DNA of 64,000 bases from Ensifer aridi (GCF_002078505.1 NZ_LUAV01000034.1:132557-196556), one strand, 5' to 3'. Positions 1 to 8,686 are shown, counted from the stretch's first letter. Notes: generated from the letters alone by a model not told the origin. Program-made: numbers and translations.

Positions 1-1
1 C

Positions 2-400
2 GACGCGTTGCATCCGCCGGAAAACATCAGGAAAATGTCGGAGGGCATACCCCTTACCGACGATGACCGCTGGCCGTGGCTGGCGGCGATCGGGCAGCGG
101 CTGGCGGAGAGCCCGTCGTCCGTCGTCGTTGCCTGTTCCGCGCTGAAACGCAGCTATAGGCAGAAGCTTCGCGAAAGCGCGTCGAAGGGCCTCGCCTTTG
201 TATTTCTGCACGGCAGCGAGGCCGTGCTCGCCGAGCGCATGCGTCACCGCTCCGGTCATTTCATGCCAACCTCACTGCTGCAGACGCAACTCGCGACGTT
301 GGAGGACCCGACGGGGGAGGAAAATGCGGTTGCCGTCGATATCGCCCAGCCGCTGGAAACCATCGTCCGCGAGGCACTCGCCGGGCTCGGGCGGCTGTAG
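2..400 (+). CDS. gntK: Gluconokinase, 3' part (5' end outside window)
   Basis: The C-terminal 132 codons of a small-molecule kinase that phosphorylates D-gluconate to 6-phosphogluconate. The reading frame is open from the first codon of the window, so the start and the N-terminal P-loop lie upstream. The visible part carries the GntK-type stretch VVVACSALKRSYRQKLR (about residue 40 of the fragment) and the following FVFLHG and MRHRSGHFM segments that shape the gluconate site in this family. It ends about 290 bases before the leucine operon and is probably a separate unit. Other shikimate-kinase-like kinases are less likely because of the ACSALKRSYR motif. Confidence 0.85.
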   Translation, partial: DALHPPENIRKMSEGIPLTDDDRWPWLAAIGQRLAESPSSVVVACSALKRSYRQKLRESASKGLAFVFLHGSEAVLAERMRHRSGHFMPTSLLQTQLATLEDPTGEENAVAVDIAQPLETIVREALAGLGRL

Positions 401-692
401 TCTTCCCCCGAAACCTCGTCGTGGAAATGGAGATCGCGATAGCGGTATGAGCCGGGCAGGGCCGGCTCTGGGCCATGGATCGATCTGACCCGACGCATTC
501 TTCTCGACGCACGCAAGCGTCCGTCTTTGCACATCGTGCTTGGCGGCCCGGCTCTTTGGAAGGAAATTAGCCGGCGGCGATGTTATCGTTCGCGACAAGG
601 GCAGCGCGGCGGTAACATGTTGGCGCGCGTTCGTTTCGTTCCTGCCACGGCGATGAGGAGATCGCGGGCAGGGATGTCGGGAGGAGAATGGA
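401..692. other. Intergenic region upstream of the leucine operon, with a small hairpin
   Basis: No convincing gene. A 7-bp perfect inverted repeat (GAGCCGG at 449-455, CCGGCTC at 462-468) lies about 50 bases after the gluconokinase stop. It has no T-run, so it is at best a weak terminator. The promoter of the downstream operon should lie here, but I could not pick a clear -35/-10 pair. The ribosome binding site GGGAGGAG sits at about 679-686. Confidence 0.4.
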
Positions 693-1856
693 ATGTTTCA
701 GGGTGGATTGAACTTCGCGCTGGGCGAGGAGATCGACGCGCTGCGCGAGAGCGTGCACCGTTTTGCATCCGAGCGCATAGCTCCGCTTGCCGACGAAGCG
801 GATCGCAGCAATGCCTTTCCGATGCCGCTTTGGCGGGAGATGGGGGAACTCGGCCTTCTCGGCATCACCGCCGACGAGGCCTATGGCGGCGCCGGACTTG
901 GCTATCTCGCCCATTGCGTCGCGATGGAGGAGATCAGCCGTGCTTCCGCGTCGATGGGTTTGAGCTACGGCGCCCATTCCAATCTCTGCGTCAACCAGAT
1001 CAACCGCAACGGCAGCCCGGCGCACAAGGGCAAATATCTGCCGAAGCTGATCTCCGGCGAACATGTGGGCGCGCTTGCCATGTCGGAGCCAAACGCCGGC
1101 TCGGATGTCGTCTCGATGAAGCTCCGGGCGGAGAAGCGCGGCGACCGTTATCTCCTGAATGGCAACAAGATGTGGATCACGAACGGCCCCGACGCTGACG
1201 TGCTGGTGGTCTACGCCAAGACCGATCCGGCGGCGGGCCCCCGCGGCATCACCGCCTTCCTTGTCGAGAAGACTTTTCCCGGCTTCTCGCCCGGCCCGAA
1301 GCTCGACAAGCTCGGCATGCGCGGTTCGAACACCTCGGAACTCATCTTCAGCGATTGCGAGGTGCCGGAGGAGAACGTGCTCGGCGCCGTCGGTGAGGGC
1401 GTCAAGGTGCTGATGTCCGGTCTCGACTACGAGCGGGTGGTGCTTTCGGCCGGGCCGCTCGGCATCATGGCCGCTTGCCTCGATGTCGTCGTCCCCTATC
1501 TCCATGAGCGCAAGCAGTTCGGGCAGCCGATCGGCGAGTTTCAGTTGATGCAGGGAAAGCTTGCCGACATGTATGTGACGATGAATGCCGCGCGCGCCTA
1601 CGTCTACGCCGTAGCGGCGGCATGCGACCGTGGGGAGACGGCGCGCAAGGATGCTGCCGGTTGCATCCTCTATGCGGCGGAGAGGGCGACGGCCATGGCG
1701 CTCGAGGCGATACAGGCGCTCGGCGGCAACGGCTACACCAATGACTATCCGGCCGGGCGCCTGCTGCGCGACGCCAAGCTCTATGAGATCGGCGCCGGCA
1801 CGAGCGAGATCCGCCGGATGCTGATCGGCCGGGAGCTTTTCGCCGAGACCAAGTAG
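693..1856 (+). CDS. ivd: Isovaleryl-CoA dehydrogenase
   Basis: FAD-dependent acyl-CoA dehydrogenase of 387 residues, the family's usual length. It oxidises isovaleryl-CoA to 3-methylcrotonyl-CoA in leucine breakdown, passing electrons to ETF. Visible signatures are AMSEPNAGSD (flavin/substrate loop), the LDYERVV segment near residue 247 whose Glu sits where isovaleryl-CoA dehydrogenases carry the catalytic base, and the C-terminal YEIGAGTSEIRR. The assignment is reinforced by the downstream methylcrotonyl-CoA carboxylase genes. The start at 693 follows GGGAGGAG. A short ATG at 688 is out of frame. A long antisense frame across this gene is a codon-bias shadow. Confidence 0.95.
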   Translation: MFQGGLNFALGEEIDALRESVHRFASERIAPLADEADRSNAFPMPLWREMGELGLLGITADEAYGGAGLGYLAHCVAMEEISRASASMGLSYGAHSNLCVNQINRNGSPAHKGKYLPKLISGEHVGALAMSEPNAGSDVVSMKLRAEKRGDRYLLNGNKMWITNGPDADVLVVYAKTDPAAGPRGITAFLVEKTFPGFSPGPKLDKLGMRGSNTSELIFSDCEVPEENVLGAVGEGVKVLMSGLDYERVVLSAGPLGIMAACLDVVVPYLHERKQFGQPIGEFQLMQGKLADMYVTMNAARAYVYAVAAACDRGETARKDAAGCILYAAERATAMALEAIQALGGNGYTNDYPAGRLLRDAKLYEIGAGTSEIRRMLIGRELFAETK

Positions 1857-1895
1857 CTGAAACACAGGCGGTTGCCGGGCAGGGTTGGGGGGACC

Positions 1896-3503
1896 ATGAC
1901 AATATTGCGATCGCACATCTCGCCATCCTCGGATGTGTTCAAGGCGAACCGCGCTGCGATGGCGGAGTCGATCTCGACGGTCGAAGAGGCGGTGCGGTTG
2001 GCTGCCGCCGGCGGCGGTGATACGGCGCGCGAACGACACGTCAGCCGCGGCAAGCTCCTGCCCCGCGACCGGGTCGCCTCGCTCATCGATCCCGGCACCC
2101 CCTTTCTCGAGATCGGCGCCACCGCCGCGCACGGCATGTATAACGCAGATGCGCCCGGCGCCGGCCTCATCACCGGCATCGGCCGCATTGCGGGGCGCGA
2201 ATGCATGATCGTCTGCAATGATCCGACGGTTAAAGGCGGCACCTATTATCCGATGACCGTCAAGAAGCATTTGCGCGCCCAGGAGATCGCCGCCGAGAAC
2301 CGGCTTGCCTGCGTCTATCTCGTCGATTCCGGCGGCGCCAACCTGCCGAACCAGGACGAGGTCTTCCCCGACCGTGATCACTTCGGCCGCATCTTCTACA
2401 ATCAAGCGAACATGTCGGCGGCAGGGATTCCTCAGATCGCGGTGGTGATGGGCTCCTGCACCGCCGGCGGCGCCTATGTGCCGGCCATGTCTGACGAGAC
2501 GATCATCGTCGAGAAGCAGGGGACGATCTTTCTCGCCGGGCCGCCGCTGGTGCGTGCGGCGACCGGCGAGGTGGTGTCGGCCGAGGACCTCGGCGGCGCC
2601 GACGTGCACACGCGTCTTTCAGGCGTCGCCGATCATCTGGCGCGCGACGACGCGCATGCGCTGGCACTGGCGCGGCGCGCCGTTTCGGGGCTGAATCGCG
2701 AGAAACCGTGGTCGGTCGAACTGGCAAAGCCCGAACCGCCTCTCTACGATCCGGAGGAAATCACGGGGATCGTTCCCGCCGATCTCAGGACACCCTATGA
2801 GATCCGCGAAGTGATCGCTCGCATCGTCGACGGTTCCCGTTTCGACGAATTCAAGTCGCGTTTCGGCACCACGCTCGTCTGCGGCTTCGCCCATATTCAC
2901 GGCATCCCCGTCGGTATTATCGCCAACAACGGCGTGCTGTTTTCGGAGTCGGCGGTAAAGGGTGCGCATTTTGTCGAGCTCTGCGCCCAGCGCAGAATCC
3001 CGCTCGTGTTCCTACAAAACATCACCGGCTTCATGGTGGGCCGCAAATACGAGACCGAGGGTATCGCCAAGCACGGCGCCAAGCTGGTGACGGCGGTCGC
3101 GACCGTGAAGGTACCGAAGATCACCATGCTCGTCGGCGGCTCGTTCGGTGCCGGCAACTACGGTATGTGCGGGCGCGCCTTCTCGCCGCGCTTCCTCTGG
3201 ACCTGGCCGAACAGCCGCATCTCGGTCATGGGCGGCGAGCAGGCGGCAGGCGTGCTCTCGGCCGTGCGCGGCGAAGCTTTGAAGCGGGCAGGCACGCCCT
3301 GGAGCGAAGAGGAGGAGGCCCGCTTCCGCCAGCCGGTGCTCGACCTGTTCGAGCGCCAGAGCCACCCGCTCTACGCATCGGCGCGCCTCTGGGACGACGG
3401 TGTGATCGATCCGCGCAAGAGCCGCGACGTGGTGGCGCTTTCACTATCGGCGGCGCTGAACGCGCCCATCGAGGAGACGCGTTTCGGACTGTTCAGGATG
3501 TAA
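1896..3503 (+). CDS. mccB: Methylcrotonyl-CoA carboxylase, carboxyltransferase (beta) subunit
   Basis: 535 residues. Transfers carboxyl from biotin to 3-methylcrotonyl-CoA, giving 3-methylglutaconyl-CoA. The two crotonase-fold halves are visible: the N half with YLVDSGGANLPNQ and GSCTAGGAYVPAMSDE, the C half with FLQNITGFMVG and GGSFGAGNYGMCGRA, typical of MccB rather than propionyl-CoA carboxylase. I chose ATG 1896 because a GGGG-type ribosome binding site (about 1887-1892) precedes it; an in-frame TTG at 1872 is an unlikely start. It lies 39 bases after ivd in the same operon. Confidence 0.95.
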   Translation: MTILRSHISPSSDVFKANRAAMAESISTVEEAVRLAAAGGGDTARERHVSRGKLLPRDRVASLIDPGTPFLEIGATAAHGMYNADAPGAGLITGIGRIAGRECMIVCNDPTVKGGTYYPMTVKKHLRAQEIAAENRLACVYLVDSGGANLPNQDEVFPDRDHFGRIFYNQANMSAAGIPQIAVVMGSCTAGGAYVPAMSDETIIVEKQGTIFLAGPPLVRAATGEVVSAEDLGGADVHTRLSGVADHLARDDAHALALARRAVSGLNREKPWSVELAKPEPPLYDPEEITGIVPADLRTPYEIREVIARIVDGSRFDEFKSRFGTTLVCGFAHIHGIPVGIIANNGVLFSESAVKGAHFVELCAQRRIPLVFLQNITGFMVGRKYETEGIAKHGAKLVTAVATVKVPKITMLVGGSFGAGNYGMCGRAFSPRFLWTWPNSRISVMGGEQAAGVLSAVRGEALKRAGTPWSEEEEARFRQPVLDLFERQSHPLYASARLWDDGVIDPRKSRDVVALSLSAALNAPIEETRFGLFRM

Positions 3504-3518
3504 TGAAGGGCTCTGGAG

Positions 3519-3902
3519 ATGAAGCGCGACCATATCAATGCCTTGAACGCGCCGCAGCCGCACGGCGGCTATTCGCAAGCCGTGAGCATCGAGGAATTTC
3601 GGCGGCTGCTTTTCGTCAGCGGCCAGATTCCGGTGCCGTCCGACGAAGTCGTTCCGGAGGGCTTCGAGGCGCAGGCGCGTCAGGTCTGGCTGAACGTCGA
3701 TGCACAACTCAAGGCGGCCGGCATGGCGAAGACCGATATCGTCAAGATCACGACCTATCTCGCCGACCGGCATCACGTCATGGCGAACCGCGAGATCCGC
3801 AACGACTATCTCGGTTCGCATGCGCCGGCGATGACGGTGGTGATCACCGGCATCTTCGATTCCGCCTGGCTCCTGGAAGTCGAAGTGGTTGCAGCGCAAT
3901 AG
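3519..3902 (+). CDS. RidA/YjgF-family protein within the leucine operon
   Basis: 127-residue member of the YjgF/YER057c/UK114 family, whose typical members hydrolyse reactive enamines/imines. It sits between the two methylcrotonyl-CoA carboxylase genes, 15 bases after mccB and 16 before mccA, so it is cotranscribed. Family landmarks include LLFVSGQIP and VVKITTYL-like VKITTYLADR. The normal PARxxVEV segment carrying the catalytic Arg of classical RidA is replaced here by APAMTVVITG, so the Arg is absent. It may therefore not be an imine deaminase; a role tied to an acyl-CoA intermediate is only inference. Confidence 0.85.
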   Translation: MKRDHINALNAPQPHGGYSQAVSIEEFRRLLFVSGQIPVPSDEVVPEGFEAQARQVWLNVDAQLKAAGMAKTDIVKITTYLADRHHVMANREIRNDYLGSHAPAMTVVITGIFDSAWLLEVEVVAAQ

Positions 3903-3918
3903 ATCGGAAAAGACGCGC

Positions 3919-5907
3919 ATGTTTTCAAAACTCCTGATTGCCAATCGCGGTGAAATCGCCTGCCGCATCATCCGCACCGCGAAGCGGCTCGGCATTCGGA
4001 CCGTCGCCGTCTATTCCGACGTCGACGGGGATGCGTTGCATGTAAGTCTCGCCGACGAGGCGATCCGGATCGGGCCGGCGCCGGCTGCCGAAAGCTATCT
4101 GGCGATCGGGCGGATCATCGAGGCGGCGAGGAGCATGCGCGCGGACGCCATCCACCCCGGCTACGGTTTCCTGTCGGAAAATGCCGAATTCGCCGAGGCT
4201 GTGGAAAATGCTGGCATGGTGTTTGTCGGACCGACGCCGGCTGCGATCCGCGCGATGGGCCTTAAGGACGCGGCCAAGACGCTGATGGAAAGCGCCGGCG
4301 TACCGGTCGTGCCTGGCTATCATGGCGAAGAACAGGACGCGAACTTCCTTGCCGCGCGGGCGGCCGAGATCGGCTATCCGGTCCTCATCAAGGCGCGCGC
4401 CGGCGGCGGCGGGAAAGGCATGAGACGGGTCGAGCGGCAGGAGGATTTCGCTGCGGCGCTGGAGGCGGCGCGGCGTGAGGCGGAGGCGGCCTTCGGCGAC
4501 GGCTCGGTATTGCTCGAGAAATATCTGACGAAGCCGCGTCACATCGAAGTACAGGTCTTCGGCGACCGGCACGGCAACATCGTTCATCTTTTCGAGCGCG
4601 ACTGCTCGCTGCAGCGGCGGCACCAGAAGGTGATCGAAGAGGCGCCTGCGCCGGGCATGACCGCGGAGGTTCGCCGTGCCATGGGCGATGCGGCCGTACG
4701 GGCAGCGCAGGCGATAGGCTATGTCGGCGCCGGCACGGTCGAGTTCATCGCCGACGTGACCAACGGGCTCTGGCCGGACCATTTCTATTTTATGGAGATG
4801 AATACGCGGCTGCAGGTGGAGCATCCGGTGACCGAGGCGATCACGGGAATCGACCTCGTCGAATGGCAGTTGCGCGTCGCGGCCGGCGAGCCCCTGCCGA
4901 AAAAGCAGGCTGATATCGGCATTGAGGGCTGCTCTTTCGAGGCTCGGCTCTATGCCGAGGATCCGGGTCGCGGCTTCCTGCCGGCAACCGGCCGGCTGGC
5001 GCATCTGAGTTTTCCCGACGGCAGCGCGCGCATCGATTCCGGTGTGCGCCAGGGCGACACGATAACCACCTACTACGATCCGTTGATCGCCAAGCTGATC
5101 GTGCACGGCCCGAGCCGGTCAGCGGCGCTCAACCGCCTGCAGGCGGCGCTCAAGAAATGCCGCATCGGCGGAACCGTAACCAATCTCGATTTCCTGATCC
5201 GCTTGACGGAAGAACAGGAATTCCGCGCTGGCCGGCCCGATACGGGGCTGATCGACCGCGAGATCGAACGGCTGACGGCGCCGGTCGTGCCAGACGACGA
5301 GGCGCTGGCGCTGGCGGCGATCATTTCGACCGGTGTGCTGGCTCCGGCTGTCTCGGCCGATCCGTGGTCGTCGCTCGGCTCCTGGCAGATCTGGGGCGAT
5401 GCGCATCGGACGATCGCGATCGACCAGGCCGGTGGCCGTGCGACCGTGACGCTCGCCGCGCGCGGTCGCGATCAGTTCGCCGTGCGCGCCGGCGCGAGCA
5501 CGCTGCCGATCCTGGTACTGGAGCGTTTCGAGGATGGTGCCCGGCTGGAGGTTGCCGGGCAGAAGCGCGTGATCCGCTTCGCCAAGGACGGTGATACATT
5601 GACGCTTTTCCACAATGGGCGGAATCTGGTTTTCCACCTGCCGGACGCGCTGACCGGCGGGCATGGCAGTGAGATCGCCGACGACGAGCTGATCGCGCCC
5701 ATGCCGGGGCTGGTGAAGCTGGTGCGCGTCGGTGCCGGCGAGGCGGTCAGCAAGGGACAGCCGCTCGTCGTCATGGAGGCGATGAAGATGGAGCTGACGC
5801 TTGCGGCGTCGCGCGAGGGAACGGTGGCAAGCGTGCACGTGGCGGAGGGGGCGCAGGTCAGCGAGGGCACGGTGCTGGTAACGCTCATGGAGGAGGCTGC
5901 GCAATGA
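3919..5907 (+). CDS. mccA: Methylcrotonyl-CoA carboxylase, biotin carboxylase/carrier (alpha) subunit
   Basis: 662 residues. The N-terminal biotin carboxylase begins with KLLIANRGEIACRI, carries the ATP-grasp loop KARAGGGGKGMR near residue 160 and the FMEMNTRLQVEHPVTE active-site segment. The C-terminal biotinyl carrier domain ends with VVMEAMKMEL, where Lys about 623 is the biotin attachment site. With MccB it carboxylates 3-methylcrotonyl-CoA. I placed the start at ATG 3919; a frame extension to 3889 only adds residues overlapping the RidA gene. The stop overlaps the next start (ATGA at 5904-5907), indicating translational coupling. Confidence 0.95.
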   Translation: MFSKLLIANRGEIACRIIRTAKRLGIRTVAVYSDVDGDALHVSLADEAIRIGPAPAAESYLAIGRIIEAARSMRADAIHPGYGFLSENAEFAEAVENAGMVFVGPTPAAIRAMGLKDAAKTLMESAGVPVVPGYHGEEQDANFLAARAAEIGYPVLIKARAGGGGKGMRRVERQEDFAAALEAARREAEAAFGDGSVLLEKYLTKPRHIEVQVFGDRHGNIVHLFERDCSLQRRHQKVIEEAPAPGMTAEVRRAMGDAAVRAAQAIGYVGAGTVEFIADVTNGLWPDHFYFMEMNTRLQVEHPVTEAITGIDLVEWQLRVAAGEPLPKKQADIGIEGCSFEARLYAEDPGRGFLPATGRLAHLSFPDGSARIDSGVRQGDTITTYYDPLIAKLIVHGPSRSAALNRLQAALKKCRIGGTVTNLDFLIRLTEEQEFRAGRPDTGLIDREIERLTAPVVPDDEALALAAIISTGVLAPAVSADPWSSLGSWQIWGDAHRTIAIDQAGGRATVTLAARGRDQFAVRAGASTLPILVLERFEDGARLEVAGQKRVIRFAKDGDTLTLFHNGRNLVFHLPDALTGGHGSEIADDELIAPMPGLVKLVRVGAGEAVSKGQPLVVMEAMKMELTLAASREGTVASVHVAEGAQVSEGTVLVTLMEEAAQ

Positions 5908-6773
5908 CGCCGCCGGCAAGCGGGCATGTGACGATCGTCGAAGTGGCGCCTCGCGATGGCCTGCAGAACGAGTCCCGGCTCGTCGACACCGAGGACAAGA
6001 TCAGGCTCGTCGACCTGCTCTCCGATTGCGGTTACGAGCGCATCGAGGTGACGAGCTTCGTGAGCCCCCGCTGGGTGCCGCAAATGGCCGATGCGCCGGC
6101 CGTCATGGCCGGCATCGCACGGCGTCCGGGCACGCGCTATGCGGCGCTGACGCCGAACATGCGGGGCTTCGAGGCCGCGCGTGCGGTGCATGTCGACGAG
6201 GTGGCGATCTTCGCCTCCGCCTCCGAAAGCTTCTCGGAGAAGAACATCAACTGCTCGATCGCCGAGAGCATCGAACGGTTTCGACCGGTCGCCGAGGCCG
6301 CCCGCAATCATCGCATTCCTCTGCGTGGCTATGTGAGCTGCGTTGTCGAATGCCCCTATGAGGGTGCGATCGCGCCGGCTGCGGCCGCCCGCGTGGCGCG
6401 GTTGCTTGCCGATCTCGGCTGTTACGAGATCAGTCTCGGCGACACGATCGGGCGCGGCACGCCGGAGGCGGTCGATGCCATGCTTTCGGCCGTACTCGAC
6501 GAGATTGTCGCGACAAAGCTTGCGGGACACTTTCATGACACGTCAGGGCGGGCACTCGAGAATATCGCGGTCGCGCTGGAGCGAGGCCTCAGAGCGTTCG
6601 ATGCGTCCGCCGGCGGTCTCGGCGGCTGCCCCTATGCGCCGGGCGCGGCAGGCAACGTCGACACGCTTGCGGTGAACGCCTTTCTCAAGGCGAGGGGATT
6701 TTCCACCGGACTTGACGCCGAAAAGCTCGCGCGAGCCGCTCGTTTCGCACGATCCCTGAGGAGCGCGGCATGA
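5904..6773 (+). CDS. mvaB: Hydroxymethylglutaryl-CoA lyase
   Basis: 289-residue TIM-barrel lyase of the HMGL-like family that cleaves 3-hydroxy-3-methylglutaryl-CoA to acetoacetate and acetyl-CoA, the last step of leucine catabolism. Visible are VEVAPRDGLQNE near the N terminus (metal and substrate site), ISLGDTIGRGTPE, HFHDTSGRA with the metal-binding His pair, and the Cys-bearing loop GGLGGCPYAPGAAGNV characteristic of HMG-CoA lyases. It overlaps mccA by 4 bases and the hydratase gene by 4 bases, so the three are translationally coupled. Confidence 0.95.
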   Translation: MTPPASGHVTIVEVAPRDGLQNESRLVDTEDKIRLVDLLSDCGYERIEVTSFVSPRWVPQMADAPAVMAGIARRPGTRYAALTPNMRGFEAARAVHVDEVAIFASASESFSEKNINCSIAESIERFRPVAEAARNHRIPLRGYVSCVVECPYEGAIAPAAAARVARLLADLGCYEISLGDTIGRGTPEAVDAMLSAVLDEIVATKLAGHFHDTSGRALENIAVALERGLRAFDASAGGLGGCPYAPGAAGNVDTLAVNAFLKARGFSTGLDAEKLARAARFARSLRSAA

Positions 6774-7555
6774 AGTTGCAGACAATCCGCTATGCGATCG
6801 ACGACCGGGGCGTCGCCCGGCTGACGGTTGCGCGTCCGGAAAAACACAATGCCCTCTCTGCTCTTATGATCAGCGAACTCACGGACGTGGCCGGCCGGCT
6901 TGGATCCGATGCGACCGTACGGGCGGTCATTCTCGAGGCGGAGGGCAAGAGCTTCTGCGCCGGCGGCGATCTGGAATGGATGCGGCAACAATTCGCGGCA
7001 GACAGGCCGACGCGGATCGCGGAGGCGACGCGGCTGGCGATGATGTTCAAAGCGTTGAACGAGATGCCGAAACCGCTGATCGCACGCATCCATGGCAACG
7101 CCTTCGGCGGTGGGGTGGGGCTGATCAGCGTATGCGATGCGGTTGTCGCCGAGCATGGTGCAAAGTTCGGACTGACCGAAGCGCGCCTCGGGCTGATCCC
7201 GGCGACGATCAGCCCCTATGTCATTGCCCGGATCGGTGAGGCAAGGGCGCGGCCGCTATTCATGTCCGCGCGGATTTTTGGGGCCGAAGAAGCGAAAACC
7301 GCCGGGTTGGTGTCGATGGTTGTGAACGTCGCTTCTCTTGACGCTGCCGTCGAGGCGGAGGTCGCGTCTTTTCTGACCGCTGCCCCCGGAGCAGCCGGCC
7401 GCGCCAAGCGCCTTGCTCGATCGCTCGGCACGCCCATCACCGATGCGGTCATTGCCGCCACGATCGAGCAGCTTGCCGATACCTGGGAAACGGAAGAAGC
7501 CCGCGAAGGGGTTTCCGCCTTCTTCGAGCGCCGCGAACCTTCCTGGCGCGCATGA
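6770..7555 (+). CDS. liuC: Enoyl-CoA hydratase family protein, probably methylglutaconyl-CoA hydratase
   Basis: 261-residue crotonase-fold protein. RPEKHNALS, GKSFCAGGDLEWM (oxyanion-hole loop with Gly-Gly-Asp) and GNAFGGGVGL are present. In this operon the missing step is hydration of 3-methylglutaconyl-CoA to HMG-CoA, so that is the most likely reaction. Sequence alone cannot exclude a broader enoyl-CoA hydratase. It is the last gene of the operon and starts inside the stop of the lyase gene (ATGA). No clear terminator follows; the next 74 bases carry the promoter of the toxin-antitoxin pair. Confidence 0.9.
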   Translation: MKLQTIRYAIDDRGVARLTVARPEKHNALSALMISELTDVAGRLGSDATVRAVILEAEGKSFCAGGDLEWMRQQFAADRPTRIAEATRLAMMFKALNEMPKPLIARIHGNAFGGGVGLISVCDAVVAEHGAKFGLTEARLGLIPATISPYVIARIGEARARPLFMSARIFGAEEAKTAGLVSMVVNVASLDAAVEAEVASFLTAAPGAAGRAKRLARSLGTPITDAVIAATIEQLADTWETEEAREGVSAFFERREPSWRA

Positions 7556-7573
7556 TCGCGGATTGCGCTTGAA

Positions 7574-7613
7574 TTGACTGGAAATTGAACCTAGATTTAT
7601 GATCTCCTGATCA
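7574..7613 (+). promoter_or_regulatory. Candidate promoter and operator of the Xre/RES pair
   Basis: TTGACT (7574-7579) and TTATGA (7597-7602) are separated by 17 bases, a plausible sigma-70 promoter. The inverted repeat TGATC (7600-7604) / GATCA (7609-7613) overlaps the -10 element and is well placed for autorepression by the antitoxin, which is how Xre-type antitoxins usually act. Seen by eye only. Confidence 0.45.
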
Positions 7614-7629
7614 AAACAGGGAAGAGTTC

Positions 7630-8001
7630 ATGATGGCCATCGATTTCCAGATTCCTGCCGCGCGTTTCGGGGACGGTCATTCTCCGTTTCTGTCGGCGCG
7701 GCTGGTTGCCGATAGGCTGGGTATTACGCTTGCCGAGCTGGCCAAGCTCATTGGTGTCGCGCGCAACACGTTGACGGCAAAGTCCGGCATTCGAAAGGTC
7801 GACAGTGCCTTGAGTAAGGTCGTCCGCATCCTCGCTATGGCATCCGAAATGGCGGGCGACGAGGCTCGCGCCGTCATCTGGTTCAAGCATCAGCCGATCC
7901 CCGGCTGGGCCGGCAAGACGGCATATGATCTCGTCGGCGAAGGCAAAGCCGACAAGGTTCTCGCCTACCTCGAGGCGATCCGCGCCGGCGTCTACGCCTA
8001 G
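7630..8001 (+). CDS. Xre/MbcA/ParS-type antitoxin of a RES toxin pair
   Basis: 123 residues. The N half contains a helix-turn-helix-like stretch (LADRLGITLAELAKLIGV region, about residues 30-55). The C half holds the toxin-binding region common to MbcA/ParS/Xre antitoxins, ending WAGKTAYDLVGEGKADKVL, where such proteins clamp the RES partner. It lies 3 bases before the RES gene, the normal antitoxin-first order. Two adjacent ATGs (7630, 7633) are possible starts. Expected to neutralise the toxin and repress its own promoter. Confidence 0.85.
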   Translation: MMAIDFQIPAARFGDGHSPFLSARLVADRLGITLAELAKLIGVARNTLTAKSGIRKVDSALSKVVRILAMASEMAGDEARAVIWFKHQPIPGWAGKTAYDLVGEGKADKVLAYLEAIRAGVYA

Positions 8002-8004
8002 CGA

Positions 8005-8556
8005 ATGAGGAGAAGTGTAAGCGGTCTTCCGTCCGCGTCCCGCTCTGGCTCGAAAGCCAACTCGATAACCCTCTGGCGCGCCTTCGTGCCGCGCTGGGCC
8101 CACATGCCGCTTTCCGGCGAGGGTGCCGCCCGCTTCGGCGGCCGGTGGAACCCGATCGGCACGCCGACGATCTACGCCGCGCGCGAACTTTCAACCGCCT
8201 GGGCCGAATATAATCAGGGTTTCGTGCAGCACCCGGCGCTGATCGTGCAGCTCGAGCTTCGCGATGCGAAGCTGGCGGACCTGACGGATGCCGGCGCGCT
8301 TGCGGAACTTGGTGTCGACGAGACCATCCACCGCTGCGAGTGGCGCGACGAACTTGATCGAGGTGCCGTGCCGCAGACGCATAGAACGCAAGTGGATCTC
8401 GCCTCCCGCGGGTTTTACGGTGTGATCTATCCCTCGTTCATGTCGCCGGGCGGCACCTGCGTCGCCCTCTGGCGCTGGAACGGTCGCGACGGGCCGAGCC
8501 TCGACGTCATCGATCCGGAAGGCCGGTTGCCGAACTCGCCGGCGTCGTGGCTCTAG
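8005..8556 (+). CDS. RES-domain toxin (NAD+-depleting)
   Basis: 183 residues. RES toxins such as MbcT and ParT degrade or transfer from NAD+. The diagnostic Arg-containing motif GEGAARFGGRWNP occurs near residue 36, followed by YAARELSTAWAEY with the conserved Tyr and Glu. A Ser-containing PSFMSPGGTCVALW follows near residue 150. All expected active-site positions seem intact, so it is probably functional. Paired with the upstream antitoxin. The start at 8005 lacks an obvious ribosome binding site, which fits translational coupling to the antitoxin. Confidence 0.87.
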   Translation: MRRSVSGLPSASRSGSKANSITLWRAFVPRWAHMPLSGEGAARFGGRWNPIGTPTIYAARELSTAWAEYNQGFVQHPALIVQLELRDAKLADLTDAGALAELGVDETIHRCEWRDELDRGAVPQTHRTQVDLASRGFYGVIYPSFMSPGGTCVALWRWNGRDGPSLDVIDPEGRLPNSPASWL

Positions 8557-8590
8557 CATTAGAGCTAAGTGAAACCGCGATCCGGGCGCG

Positions 8591-8686
8591 CTCCTCATCC
8601 GCCTGCCGCCCCTTCTCCGCGCAAGCGAGACAAAGGGTTGGCGGCGCCCGCTGCGCTTGCGGGGAGAGGGCTGGGGTGCGGGGCGA
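8591..8686. repeat. Rhizobial-type palindromic intergenic repeat
   Basis: An imperfect palindrome between two gene ends: arms CCTTCTCCGCGCAAGCG (8611-8627) and CGCTTGCGGGGAGAGG (8654-8669), with outer flanks CTCATCCGCCTGCCGCC and GCTGGGGTGCGGGG that also partly pair. Elements of this wording are common between genes in Rhizobiaceae (RIME-like palindromes). It lies downstream of the RES gene and of the converging cysA gene, so it may also end transcription from both sides. Confidence 0.6.

Noticed and set aside
567..2609. 680-residue open frame on the minus strand across ivd and mccB
   Set aside because: Antisense shadow produced by GC-rich codon bias; the plus-strand genes have clear families and ribosome binding sites.
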